26,939 nt of DNA, from contig CAYZBJ010000056.1 of NCBI GenBank assembly GCA_964476625.1, positions 1 through 26,939 of the forward strand, in the 5' to 3' direction. The DNA comes from JAMLIN01 sp964476625 (GTDB lineage Bacteria; Pseudomonadota; Gammaproteobacteria; Burkholderiales; Burkholderiaceae_E). The notes under the pieces were generated by a model. That model had not been told where the DNA came from, searched no databases, and worked only from the letters and a program-made list of their open reading frames with translations. Every line of letters begins with the position of its first letter. Position 1 is the first letter of the stretch. Shown piece by piece: positions 7,563 to 14,579 of the stretch. A program made the position numbers and the translations under genes.

Positions 7563-8027
7563 TCAGGGTTCGAGGTTCTTGCGGTACTGGATGAAGCCCG
7601 CGTTCTCGGCGACGCGATCATAGAGCAGGCGGCCGGGCGCATTGCTCTCGTGGGTCAGCCAGTAGACGCGACCGGCGCCCGCCTCGGCGGCGCGTTCGTA
7701 GACGAATTCGATCAGGCGCCGGCCGACGCCGCGGCCACGGGCTTCGGGAATCGTGAAGAGATCCTGCAGGTAGCAGGTCGGACCGAGCATCCAGGTCGAG
7801 CGGTGGAAGATGTAGTGGACGATGCCGCAGAGCTGCCCATCGTCGCCGAAGGCGCCGGCGGCAAACACCGGTTCGGCCGGGTCGTGGAAGCGCCGCCAGG
7901 TGGTGTCGACGACCGTCTCGTCGAGCGAAATCCGGTAGAAATCCTGGTAGCCGCCGAACAGCGGTTCCCAGGCCGGGCGGTCGCCGCGCCGCAACGCGCG
8001 ACATTCGACTCGGGGATGGTCGCTCAT
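7563..8027 (-). CDS. GNAT-family N-acetyltransferase
   Basis: A 154-residue GCN5-related acetyltransferase. Seen: conserved strand 4 'CYLQDLFTIPEARGRGVGRRLIEFVYERA' with the acetyl-CoA pyrophosphate loop RGRGVG at 97-102, and motif B 'VYWLTHESNAPGRLLYDRVAENAGFIQYRK' at the C-terminus, where Tyr136 is the usual general acid. The 'THxxNxxxRxLYxxxGF' pattern is typical of amine- or amino-acid-acetylating members, but the substrate is not identifiable. Start at ATG 8027 was preferred over the in-frame ATG at 8072 because a TATTAT box (8065-8060, reverse) lies between them. First gene of a two-gene operon with the thioesterase; divergent from the OmpA-like lipoprotein gene. Confidence 0.85.
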   Translation of the reverse strand: MSDHPRVECRALRRGDRPAWEPLFGGYQDFYRISLDETVVDTTWRRFHDPAEPVFAAGAFGDDGQLCGIVHYIFHRSTWMLGPTCYLQDLFTIPEARGRGVGRRLIEFVYERAAEAGAGRVYWLTHESNAPGRLLYDRVAENAGFIQYRKNLEP

Positions 8028-8111
8028 GGTTTCGTTTTTCCGATTTCGGCCGAACAACGATAATAGCCGCATCCCGCCGGACTACTGGCAGGGGCAATCA
8101 GGAGTGAATCC
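8028..8111. promoter_or_regulatory. Divergent promoter region, GNAT / OmpA-like lipoprotein
   Basis: An 84-bp gap between divergent genes. GATAAT at 8059-8064 (forward) and the overlapping TATTAT (reverse, 8065-8060) could be shared back-to-back -10 boxes. No strong -35 was found. AGGAGTG at 8100-8106 is the forward ribosome-binding site. Confidence 0.4.
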
Positions 8112-8807
8112 ATGACCGACAAGAATCCTCGATCCGAAACTCTCGTGCGTCGCTCGCTGGCGCTACCCGCGACCGTCCTGCTGGCGAGCGCGCTCGCCCT
8201 GGCAGGCTGCGCCGGCATGTCCGACGCCCAGCGCGGCACCGCCACCGGCGCCGGCATCGGCACCGTAGCCGGCGCCGTACTCGGCGGGGCCGTCTCGGGT
8301 ACTGGCCGGGGCACCCGGGGCGGCGCCATGGTCGGCGCGGCCGCGGGCGCCCTCGGCGGCTACGTGTGGTCCCGCCATATGGAGCAGCAGCGCCAGGCGA
8401 TGGAGCAGGCCACCCAGGGCACCGGCATCGGCGTGAGCCAGACGGCCGACAACCGCCTGCGCCTCGAAGTGCCGAGCGATGTGTCCTTCGCCACCAACAG
8501 CGCGACCATCAATTCCTCGCTCAGGCCGATACTCGATCGTTTCGCGCAGACGCTCAACGACAACCCGGCCACCCATGTGTCGATCATCGGCCATACCGAC
8601 AATACCGGCACCGACGCCATCAACGATCCGCTCTCGATGCGCCGCGCCGCCAGCACGCGCGACTATCTCGCGTCGCGTGGCGTCGACAGCCGGCGGATCG
8701 ACATCGACGGGCGCGGCTCCTACGAGCCGATCGCCGACAACACGTCGGCGGACGGACGGGCCCGCAACCGCCGCGTCGAGATCTACGTGGCCGAACCCGC
8801 CAGCTGA
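8112..8807 (+). CDS. OmpA-family lipoprotein with glycine-zipper segment
   Basis: A 231-residue envelope protein. The N-terminus is a lipoprotein signal with lipobox LAGC (Cys33; residues 34-35 Ala-Gly suggest outer-membrane sorting). Residues about 43-85 are very Gly/Ala rich (GTATGAGIGTVAGAVLGGAV and AMVGAAAGALGGYVW), the glycine-zipper pattern of YiaD-type proteins, which may insert in a membrane. Residues about 115-226 form an OmpA C-terminal domain: 'VSFATNSATINSSLRPILDRFA', 'VSIIGHTDNTG', 'NDPLSMRRAASTRDYLASRGV', 'ADGRARNRRVEIYV', which binds peptidoglycan diaminopimelate through conserved Asp and Arg. It would tether the outer membrane to the wall. A hairpin follows the stop. Confidence 0.92.
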   Translation: MTDKNPRSETLVRRSLALPATVLLASALALAGCAGMSDAQRGTATGAGIGTVAGAVLGGAVSGTGRGTRGGAMVGAAAGALGGYVWSRHMEQQRQAMEQATQGTGIGVSQTADNRLRLEVPSDVSFATNSATINSSLRPILDRFAQTLNDNPATHVSIIGHTDNTGTDAINDPLSMRRAASTRDYLASRGVDSRRIDIDGRGSYEPIADNTSADGRARNRRVEIYVAEPAS

Positions 8808-8824
8808 AGCCCGACCGCAGCCGA

Positions 8825-8844
8825 TGCGCCGCGCCAGCGGCGCA
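8825..8844 (+). terminator. GC hairpin after the OmpA-like gene
   Basis: Perfect 8-bp inverted repeat (8825-8832 with 8837-8844) with a four-base loop, 18 bp after the stop at 8807. There is no T-run, so it is a possible 3' stem or weak terminator and not a canonical one. Confidence 0.4.
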
Positions 8845-8946
8845 CGGCGGGCGGGGCCGAAAGCCAGGCGGCCAGCGGCCCCGCCCACGCCCATCCACCC
8901 ACCACCAACCTCGTACCGACAGGTCCGCGACAAGGAGACATCCGAC

Positions 8947-9990
8947 ATGGCACGCACGAGCGCCCCGGCCAACCCACGCTGGGTCAACCGCCCCGCAGGA
9001 TCCACCTGGGGCGACTTCGGCCCCGACGACCAGCTCGGTCGCCTCAACCTCGTCGACGCCGACAAGGTCCGCCAGGGCGTGGCCGAAGTGCGCGAGGGCA
9101 AGACCTTCTGCCTGAGCCTGCCGCTCGACTACCCCGGCGGCAACAGCCTGAATCCGCGCCGCCATCCGCCACGACTGCGACCGACGCACCAGGAAGGCGT
9201 GCCGCGCTGGATGTTCGAGGTCGGCCGCGTCGATCCCGATGCAACCGACGTGATCAACGACGACGTCGCCGTCATCCACCTGCAGTACTCGAGCCAGTGG
9301 GACACCTTCGCCCACGTCGGCAGCCTGTTCGACGCCAACGGCGACGGCCGGCCCGAACCGGTCTTCTACAACGGCTACCGGGCCGGGGTGGAGTTGCCGC
9401 GCGAGGAAGGCAGCGGCGAGGCGATGCGCAGCGGCGTGAAGTCGCTCGGGGTGGAGAACTTCGCCGCTCACGGCATCCAGGGCCGCGGCGTGCTGATCGA
9501 CCTGCGCGCGCATTTCGGCGACGAGCGCACCCTCGTGGGCTACGACAAGCTCCGGCAGGCGATGGACGCCGACAATGTCGTGGTCGAGCCGGGCGACATG
9601 GTCCTGCTGCACACTGGCTTCGCGACCCGCCTGCTCGAATGGGGCCGCAATCCCGATCCGGTGCTGGTGCATACCGCCTGCGCCGCGCTCGACGGCCGCG
9701 ACCCGGCGCTGCTGCAATGGATCACCGACAGCGGACTGGCGGCGCTGATCGCCGACAACTACGCCGTCGAGCACCATGGCGGCGTCAAGCCCGCCGGGCC
9801 GTGCGCCACCCTGCCCCTGCACGAGCACTGCCTGTTCAAGCTCGGCGTGCCGCTCGGCGAAATCTGGTACCTCGGCGAACTCGCGCAATGGCTGCGCGAG
9901 CACAAGCGCAACCGCTTCCTGCTCACCGCGCCGCCGCTGCGCCTGCCCGGCGCGGTCGGCTCGCCGGTGTCGGCGATCGCCACCGTCTGA
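8947..9990 (+). CDS. Cyclase-family (kynurenine formamidase-like) hydrolase
   Basis: A 347-residue protein of the cyclase family (PF04199), metal-dependent hydrolases that include bacterial kynurenine formamidase and isatin hydrolase. Seen: 'TWGDFGPDDQLGRLNLVDADKV' near the N-terminus, QWDTFAHVG (117-125) in the position of the metal-binding HxGTHxDxPxH motif of the family, 'AHGIQGRGVLIDLRAHFG' in the middle, 'VVVEPGDMVLLHTGFAT', and a final 'LHEHCLFKLGVPLGEIWYLGELA' block. The usual first His of the metal motif is replaced in this long subfamily, so ligand residues differ from KynB. AAGGAGA lies 9 bases before ATG 8947. There is no tryptophan-degradation partner nearby, so kynurenine is not supported; the substrate is unknown. 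Confidence 0.87.
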   Translation: MARTSAPANPRWVNRPAGSTWGDFGPDDQLGRLNLVDADKVRQGVAEVREGKTFCLSLPLDYPGGNSLNPRRHPPRLRPTHQEGVPRWMFEVGRVDPDATDVINDDVAVIHLQYSSQWDTFAHVGSLFDANGDGRPEPVFYNGYRAGVELPREEGSGEAMRSGVKSLGVENFAAHGIQGRGVLIDLRAHFGDERTLVGYDKLRQAMDADNVVVEPGDMVLLHTGFATRLLEWGRNPDPVLVHTACAALDGRDPALLQWITDSGLAALIADNYAVEHHGGVKPAGPCATLPLHEHCLFKLGVPLGEIWYLGELAQWLREHKRNRFLLTAPPLRLPGAVGSPVSAIATV

Positions 9991-10003
9991 GCCCTGCCCG
10001 ACT

Positions 10004-10030
10004 GGCGGCGGCTGCACCTCAGCCGCCGCC
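10004..10030 (+). terminator. Ten-base-pair GC hairpin after the cyclase gene
   Basis: Perfect inverted repeat, 10004-10013 with 10021-10030, seven-base loop, starting 14 bp after the stop at 9990. Very stable, but with no T-run. It likely marks the 3' end of the upstream transcript. The rest of the gap to 10181 shows only GC-rich sequence and the ribosome-binding site of the next gene. Confidence 0.5.
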
Positions 10031-10181
10031 GGCCGCCGGATGACAGGGCGGGCTGCCGCCCGGCCGCATCCGGCCCCCGCCCGTCGCCGGACCTGTGCCG
10101 CCGATCGGGTTCGCCCTGCGCCCAAAGCGCCGAATACCTACGCTTCGCGTGACTTATTTCACGCTTTGCGCGGAGACTTCG

Positions 10182-11912
10182 GTGACCCGTATCCTGATGC
10201 GAACCTCGCGCTGGCTCGCGAGCGCTGTAGTCGTCTCGATACTCGCGGCCTGCGGCGGTGGTGGTGGCAGCGGCGCCGGCGAGACCAAGTCCTTCGTCTA
10301 TGACATCGCACCGCCGACGCCGCAACCGGCGAGCGACGCCGATGCATCGCGATTCCTGGCGCAGGCGACCTTCGGGCCTACCCTCGACGAGATCAACCGG
10401 CTGAAGTCAATCGGCTTCGACGCCTGGCTGCTCGACCAGATGAATCGCGGCTATGCCTCGCATGTGCATACGCTGAAACTGCGCACCATGCTCGACCCGG
10501 AGCGCGAGGAACCGGAGCGCGACTGGGTCCAGGACAGCTTCTGGCGCGAGGCCATCTCCGGCAGCGCCCAGCTGCGCCATCGGGTCGCCTTCGCGCTTTC
10601 GCAGATCTTCGTCGTCTCGATGAACGACGGCGATGTCGCCCGCTATCCCCTGGGGGTGGCGAGCTATCTCGACACCCTCACCCGCCACGCCTTCGGCAAC
10701 TACCGGGACCTGCTCGAGGCGGTCGCCCTGCATCCGATGATGGGCATCTACCTGACCCATCTCGGCAACGAGAAGGAAGACGCCAAGACCCACCGTACCG
10801 CTGACGAGAACTTCGCCCGCGAAGTGATGCAGCTGTTCTCCATCGGCGTCGTCGAACTGGCGATCGACGGCCAGCCGATCCGCAACCCCGAGGGCGTGCC
10901 GGTCGAGACCTATACCAACGACGACGTGACCGGCCTGGCCAAGGTGTTCACCGGCCTGAGCTGGGGCGGCGGCGACACGAGCCGGGGCCGCTTCAAGGGC
11001 TGGGAGTCCGCCCACCAGAAGGAAATCCTGCCGATGCAGGGCTATCCCCAGTACCACTCGAGCGCCGAGAAGAGCTTCCTCGGCGCGACCCTGCCGGGCG
11101 GCAGCGACGACGCGATCTTCGAACTCAAGGCGGCGCTCGATGTCCTGGCCGCGCACCCGAACGTCGGGCCCTTCATCGGCAAGCAGCTGATCCAGCGCCT
11201 CGTGACCAGCAACCCGAGTCCGGCCTACGTGGCGCGGGTCGCCACCGTGTTCAACGACAACGGCCGCGGCGAGCGCGGCGACCTCGCCGCGGTGGTGCGC
11301 GCCATCCTCTACGACCCGGAAGCGCGCGACGCGAGCGTCGCCCTGCAACCTGGCTGGGGCAAGATTCGCGAACCGGTGCTGCGCCTGACGCACTGGGCCC
11401 GGGTATCGAGAGGCCACTCGAGGAGCGACATGTACCGGGTCGGCCGCACCACCGACCCCGCCAACAGCCTGGGCCAGGCGATCTTCTACTCGCCGTCGGT
11501 GTTCAACTTCTACCGCCCCGGCTACGTGCCGCCGAACACCGCCGCGGGCCAGGCCGGCCTGCTCTCGCCCGAGATGCAGATCACCGACGAATCCTCGGTC
11601 GCCGGCTACCTGAACATGATGCGCAACGCGGTCAGGAGCGGCATCGGCAGCGGCAGCCCGCGCGACGTCCAGATCGACTATCGCGACTGGCTGCCGCTGA
11701 CGGCCGATCCGGCCGAACTCGTCGAGCGGGTCAACCTGCTGCTGATGCATGGCCAGATGAGCAACGACATGCGCGTCCGCCTCATCGAAGCGGCCGACTC
11801 GGTCAACCTGAATCGCAGCAACGCGCAGCAGGTCGAGGAAGCCCGCCTGAACCGGATCCGCCTGGTGCTGTTCCTGGCGCTGGCCTCGGCCGAATACCTG
11901 ACGCAGAAATAG
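10182..11912 (+). CDS. DUF1800-family exported lipoprotein
   Basis: A protein of 576 residues counted from GTG 10182. Residues 6-24 are a hydrophobic lipoprotein signal ending LAAC followed by a Gly-rich linker, so the protein is probably lipid-anchored. The rest is a DUF1800 domain: 'ASRFLAQATFGPTLDEINRLKSIGFDAWLLDQM' near the start, 'WREAISGSAQLRHRVAFALSQIFVVS', 'NFAREVMQLFSIGV', 'TYTNDDVTGLAKVFTGLSW', 'GPFIGKQLIQRLVTSNPSPAYVARVATVFND', and 'FYSPSVFNFYRPGYVPP'. The family is widespread but its biochemistry is unknown to me. GTG 10182 is chosen because GGAGA lies about 6 bases upstream; ATG 10197 is the alternative and gives the same mature protein. It is followed after 17 bp by a DUF1501 gene, its near-constant partner, so the two should act together outside the cytoplasm. 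Confidence 0.9.
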   Translation: MTRILMRTSRWLASAVVVSILAACGGGGGSGAGETKSFVYDIAPPTPQPASDADASRFLAQATFGPTLDEINRLKSIGFDAWLLDQMNRGYASHVHTLKLRTMLDPEREEPERDWVQDSFWREAISGSAQLRHRVAFALSQIFVVSMNDGDVARYPLGVASYLDTLTRHAFGNYRDLLEAVALHPMMGIYLTHLGNEKEDAKTHRTADENFAREVMQLFSIGVVELAIDGQPIRNPEGVPVETYTNDDVTGLAKVFTGLSWGGGDTSRGRFKGWESAHQKEILPMQGYPQYHSSAEKSFLGATLPGGSDDAIFELKAALDVLAAHPNVGPFIGKQLIQRLVTSNPSPAYVARVATVFNDNGRGERGDLAAVVRAILYDPEARDASVALQPGWGKIREPVLRLTHWARVSRGHSRSDMYRVGRTTDPANSLGQAIFYSPSVFNFYRPGYVPPNTAAGQAGLLSPEMQITDESSVAGYLNMMRNAVRSGIGSGSPRDVQIDYRDWLPLTADPAELVERVNLLLMHGQMSNDMRVRLIEAADSVNLNRSNAQQVEEARLNRIRLVLFLALASAEYLTQK

Positions 11913-11929
11913 GCCCGGAGAACAGAGCC

Positions 11930-13336
11930 ATGAAACCGTACAACGCATCGCGGCGCGTCTTCCTGCGAACCTCCTCGCTGCTCGGCGCACTGGTGCCCTC
12001 GGCCGCGCCCTTCGCCCTCAACCTCGCGGCCATGGGCTCGGCGGCGGCGCAAAGCGCGACCGACTACCGCGCCCTGGTATGCCTGTTCATGTTCGGCGGC
12101 AACGACAGCGGCAACATGGTGGTCGCCACCGATCCTTCGTCCTGGAGCGAATACACCCGGATGCGCACCGGCACGATGCAGCTGGGCGCACCCGGCAGCG
12201 ACAACGGCCTGCTCGCGATCGATCCGTCGACACCGCAGGCCGGCCGCAGCTTCGGGCTGCACCCGAGCATGGTCGACGCCAGGGCGAGCTTCGACGCCGG
12301 CAACACCGCGATCGTCGCCAACGTCGGCCCGCTGATCGTGCCGACGACGCGCAGCCAGTATCGCGATCGCAGCGTGCCGCTGCCGCCCAACCTGTTCTCG
12401 CACAACGACCAGCAGTCGACCTGGCAGACCCACCTGCCCGAGGGGGCGCAGTACGGCTGGGGTGGTCGCATGGGCGACCTGCTCGCGAGCATGAACTCGA
12501 CGCAGACCTTCACCTGCATCTCGGCCTCGGGCAACGCCGTCTGGCTCTCGGGTGACAACACGGTGCAGTTCCGGGTCGGCACCAATGGCTCGAGCGCGAT
12601 CGGCGGGCTCGAAGGCTCGCTGTTCGGGTCGTCGCGCGGTGCGGACGATTTCCGCTACCTGCTTACCCGGCCGCATGCCAACCTGCTCGAGGAGTCGCAC
12701 GCCAGCGTCACCCGCCGCTCGCTCGCCGCGCAGGCCCTGCTCAATGCCTCGATGCTGCCCGCCGATGCCGTCGACCCGGTGCCCAACCTGCCGAACGGCC
12801 AGGCCAACGGTATCGCCCGCCAGCTGCAGACGGTCGCGCGCATCATCGGCGGACGCGCCTCGCTCGGCGCGCGTCGCCAAGTCTTCTTCGTGAGCATGGG
12901 CGGCTTCGACACCCACAGCAACCAGCCCAACACCCATGCGAACCTGATGGCGCAGCTCAGTCAGGGCCTGGCCTACTTCAACCAGGTCATGGCCAGCCCC
13001 CAGGTCGATGCCGCCAACGAGGCGACCCTGTTCACCGCATCGGACTTCGGCCGGACCCTGACGAGCAACGGCGACGGCACCGACCACGGCTGGGGCGCGC
13101 ACCACTTCGTGACGGGCGGCGCGGTGCGCGGCGGCGACATCTACGGACAGTTTCCGGGCACCGGCCAGGACACCGATGAATACGTCGGCAGCGGCCGCCT
13201 GTTGCCGACGCTTGCGGTCGACCAGTACGGCGCCACCATGGCCCGCTGGTTCGGAGTCTCGGAAACCGAACTCGACGACATCTTCCCGAGCCTGGGGAAT
13301 TTCGCGACCCGTGACCTCGGGTTCATGGGGGTGTGA
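11930..13336 (+). CDS. DUF1501-family Tat-exported protein
   Basis: A 468-residue protein. The N-terminus carries a clear twin-arginine signal, SRRVFLR (7-13), a hydrophobic stretch and an AAA-Q cleavage-like site near residue 40. The mature domain is DUF1501, a sulfatase/phosphatase-superfamily fold: 'ALVCLFMFGGNDSGNMVV' with an early Asn-Asp pair, 'FSHNDQQSTWQT' (His-Asn-Asp), 'VFFVSMGGFDTHSNQ' (Asp-His) and 'FTASDFGRTLTSNGDGTDHGWGAHHFVTGGAV' (Asp and His) near the end, which look like metal-binding residues. By family knowledge the activity is unproven. It is the second gene of an operon with the DUF1800 lipoprotein. Tat export fits a protein that folds with metal in the cytoplasm. Confidence 0.92.
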   Translation: MKPYNASRRVFLRTSSLLGALVPSAAPFALNLAAMGSAAAQSATDYRALVCLFMFGGNDSGNMVVATDPSSWSEYTRMRTGTMQLGAPGSDNGLLAIDPSTPQAGRSFGLHPSMVDARASFDAGNTAIVANVGPLIVPTTRSQYRDRSVPLPPNLFSHNDQQSTWQTHLPEGAQYGWGGRMGDLLASMNSTQTFTCISASGNAVWLSGDNTVQFRVGTNGSSAIGGLEGSLFGSSRGADDFRYLLTRPHANLLEESHASVTRRSLAAQALLNASMLPADAVDPVPNLPNGQANGIARQLQTVARIIGGRASLGARRQVFFVSMGGFDTHSNQPNTHANLMAQLSQGLAYFNQVMASPQVDAANEATLFTASDFGRTLTSNGDGTDHGWGAHHFVTGGAVRGGDIYGQFPGTGQDTDEYVGSGRLLPTLAVDQYGATMARWFGVSETELDDIFPSLGNFATRDLGFMGV

Positions 13337-13348
13337 GGCAGGTGCGCA

Positions 13349-13397
13349 GAAAATATGGGCGCGCGTTCCGGGCGCGTCAGGTGCTGCCCATGTTTCC
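13349..13397. repeat. Imperfect inverted repeat
   Basis: The arms 13349-13360 and 13386-13397 pair at 10 of 12 positions around a 25-base, GC-rich interior. It lies 12 bp after the DUF1501 stop and could act as a terminator-like stem or be the edge of an inserted element. There is no clear T-run. Confidence 0.4.
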
Positions 13398-13398
13398 A

Positions 13399-13482
13399 CC
13401 CCTTGAGCAAGCCAAACTTGATGCGTCGCTTCGGTACATCCAGCCTGGTGATTCGCACCAATGGCTTTCCGTTGCGACTGAC
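13399..13482 (-). pseudogene. Possible Phd-type antitoxin tail, remnant
   Basis: Reading the reverse strand from 13482 gives VSRNGKPLVRITRLDVPKRR followed by IKFGLLKG. This is the pattern of the second half of Phd/YefM-type antitoxins (a strand with 'NGKPvaRi', then 'GLLKGK'). The start of such a gene is missing: upstream the reading meets RHS-like sequence in another frame. Nothing toxin-like follows. The match is to a short, low-complexity motif and could be coincidence. Confidence 0.4.
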
Positions 13483-13709
13483 CGTAGATCGTCTGGCCGC
13501 TCGGGAGATCCGGATCCGACTGCTCCGTCCTGACCCGCTCGTACTCCCCGTTGTACGTGAAGCTGCGGTACCAGTCCCCCCACCAGGTCTGTGACAGCCG
13601 CCTGACCCGGTTGAAGCTCGCCCACGTCATCACATGACCACCCCCGCTGGTCATGTTCCCGTTCGCGTCGTACGCGTACGTCGCCCCCGTGATCCCGTCA
13701 GGAATTGGC
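13481..13709 (-). pseudogene. RHS/YD-repeat protein fragment
   Basis: On the reverse strand about 75 codons read DGITGATYAYDANGNMTSGG and then a TWASFNRV...WWGDWYRSFTYNGEYERVRTE...SGQTIYG pattern. YAYDANGNMTS and F-x-Y-x-G-E-Y-x-R-V-R are hallmarks of YD (tyrosine-aspartate) repeats found in RHS and teneurin-type proteins, which are normally well over 1,000 residues. No start, signal or core barrel is present, and no RHS gene lies on either side in the window. It is therefore an orphan scrap, truncated on both sides: upstream by a repeat-containing segment, downstream by the antitoxin-like remnant. Confidence 0.65.
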
Positions 13710-13732
13710 AGAGGAATTGGTGTCTGACCCCA
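13701..13732. repeat. Short direct repeat with TGTCTGACCCCA motif
   Basis: GGAATTGG occurs at 13701-13708 and again at 13713-13720 (12-bp period), followed by TGTCTGACCCCA. I recall this kind of sequence as a recurrent motif near transposase-associated repeats in proteobacteria, but cannot verify it here. Confidence 0.4.
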
Positions 13733-13781
13733 TATTCCCGGAGAGAACGGATGGCGCCCTGTGCGGCGGGCCGGGCAGACT

Positions 13782-13787
13782 TACAAT
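13782..13787 (+). promoter_or_regulatory. -10-like box of the SDR-like gene
   Basis: TACAAT, 28 bp before ATG 13815. No strong -35 box at the proper distance. A similar TACAAT stands before serC and pyrF. Confidence 0.4.
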
Positions 13788-13814
13788 TCTCCGGCTCGAG
13801 CATCGGAGGCCCAA

Positions 13815-14519
13815 ATGCCTGCAGAGAAAGTCGCACTCATCACCGCCGGCGGATCCGGCATGGGGGCCGCCGCTGCCCGCAGGCTGGCGCGCGACGGCTA
13901 CCGTATCGCGGTGCTGTCGTCTTCCGGCAAGGGCGAGGCGCTTGCCACTGAACTCGGCGGCATCGGCGTGACGGGCTCGAACCAGTCGGGCGACGATGTG
14001 AAGCGACTCGTCGACCGGGCGATGGAGCGGTGGGGGCGCATCGACGCCCTGGTCAACTCAGCCGGCCATGGCCCGCGGGCGCCGATCCTCGAGATCAGCG
14101 ACGAGGACTGGCACAAGGGCATGGAGGTCTATTTCCTGAGCGCGGTGCGGCCGGCCCGACTGGTCGCGCCGATCATGGCCGCGCAGGGCGGCGGCGCCAT
14201 CGTCAACATTTCCACGGCCTGGGCGTTCGAACCTGCCGGGATGTTCCCGACCTCCGCCGTATTCCGTGCGGGGCTGGCGAGCTTCACGAAGATATTCGCC
14301 GACACCCATGCGACGAAGAATGTCCGCATGAACAATGTCCTGCCCGGCTGGATCGACAGCCTGCCCGCCACCGACGAGCGACGCGACGGTGTGCCGATGA
14401 AACGCTACGGCAAGGTCGAGGAGATCGCCGCCACCATCGCCTTCCTGGTGTCGGACGGCGCGGGCTACATCACCGGCCAGAACATCCGGGTCGATGGCGG
14501 CCTGACACGGGCCGTCTGA
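13815..14519 (+). CDS. SDR-fold protein lacking the catalytic Tyr-Lys pair
   Basis: A 234-residue protein of the short-chain dehydrogenase fold. The nucleotide loop reads TAGGSGMG (10-17), with Ala in place of the first Gly; NSAG (81-84) and Ser133 (NIST) are present, and the end has the usual 'YITGQNIRVDGGLT' block. The active-site helix is unlike classical SDRs: aligned on 'KAAL', it reads SAVFRAGL, so the catalytic Tyr is Ser147 and the Lys is Arg151. I recall a recurring SDR subgroup with the same 'S..xRA.L.SFTK' pattern, so this is probably an ancestral feature and not a fresh mutation. It may bind a cofactor without normal SDR catalysis, or use another mechanism. GGAGG at 13805-13809 sets the start at ATG 13815. 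It is convergent with the hydrolase gene. Confidence 0.85.
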   Translation: MPAEKVALITAGGSGMGAAAARRLARDGYRIAVLSSSGKGEALATELGGIGVTGSNQSGDDVKRLVDRAMERWGRIDALVNSAGHGPRAPILEISDEDWHKGMEVYFLSAVRPARLVAPIMAAQGGGAIVNISTAWAFEPAGMFPTSAVFRAGLASFTKIFADTHATKNVRMNNVLPGWIDSLPATDERRDGVPMKRYGKVEEIAATIAFLVSDGAGYITGQNIRVDGGLTRAV

Positions 14520-14579
14520 TACGCGCCATCCGGGTCGGCTTCGCCCCCAGGCGCATGGCGGCGAACCCGCAGGCGCGGG

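Larger units (their letters stand above)
13337..13814. other. 478-bp region without an intact gene; gene debris and repeats
   Basis: No convincing intact gene. It contains, in order: an imperfect inverted repeat (13349-13397); a reverse-strand fragment resembling the end of a Phd-type antitoxin (13399-13482); a reverse-strand RHS/YD-repeat fragment (13481-13709); a short direct repeat GGAATTGG (13701-13708 and 13713-13720) followed by TGTCTGACCCCA (13721-13732); and the TACAAT box (13782-13787) plus GGAGG site for the SDR-like gene. It looks like a site of repeated insertion and decay. Confidence 0.6.

Noticed and set aside
10407..11990. 527-codon open frame on the reverse strand across the DUF1800 gene
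   Set aside because: Shadow of the forward DUF1800 gene; its translation is Gln/Arg/Val-rich with no family pattern, a common effect of high GC.
11678..13480. Extension of the RHS-like reverse frame into a 658-codon protein
   Set aside because: After 13481 the translation is a low-complexity shadow of the DUF1501 gene; only the first part shows YD-repeat residues.
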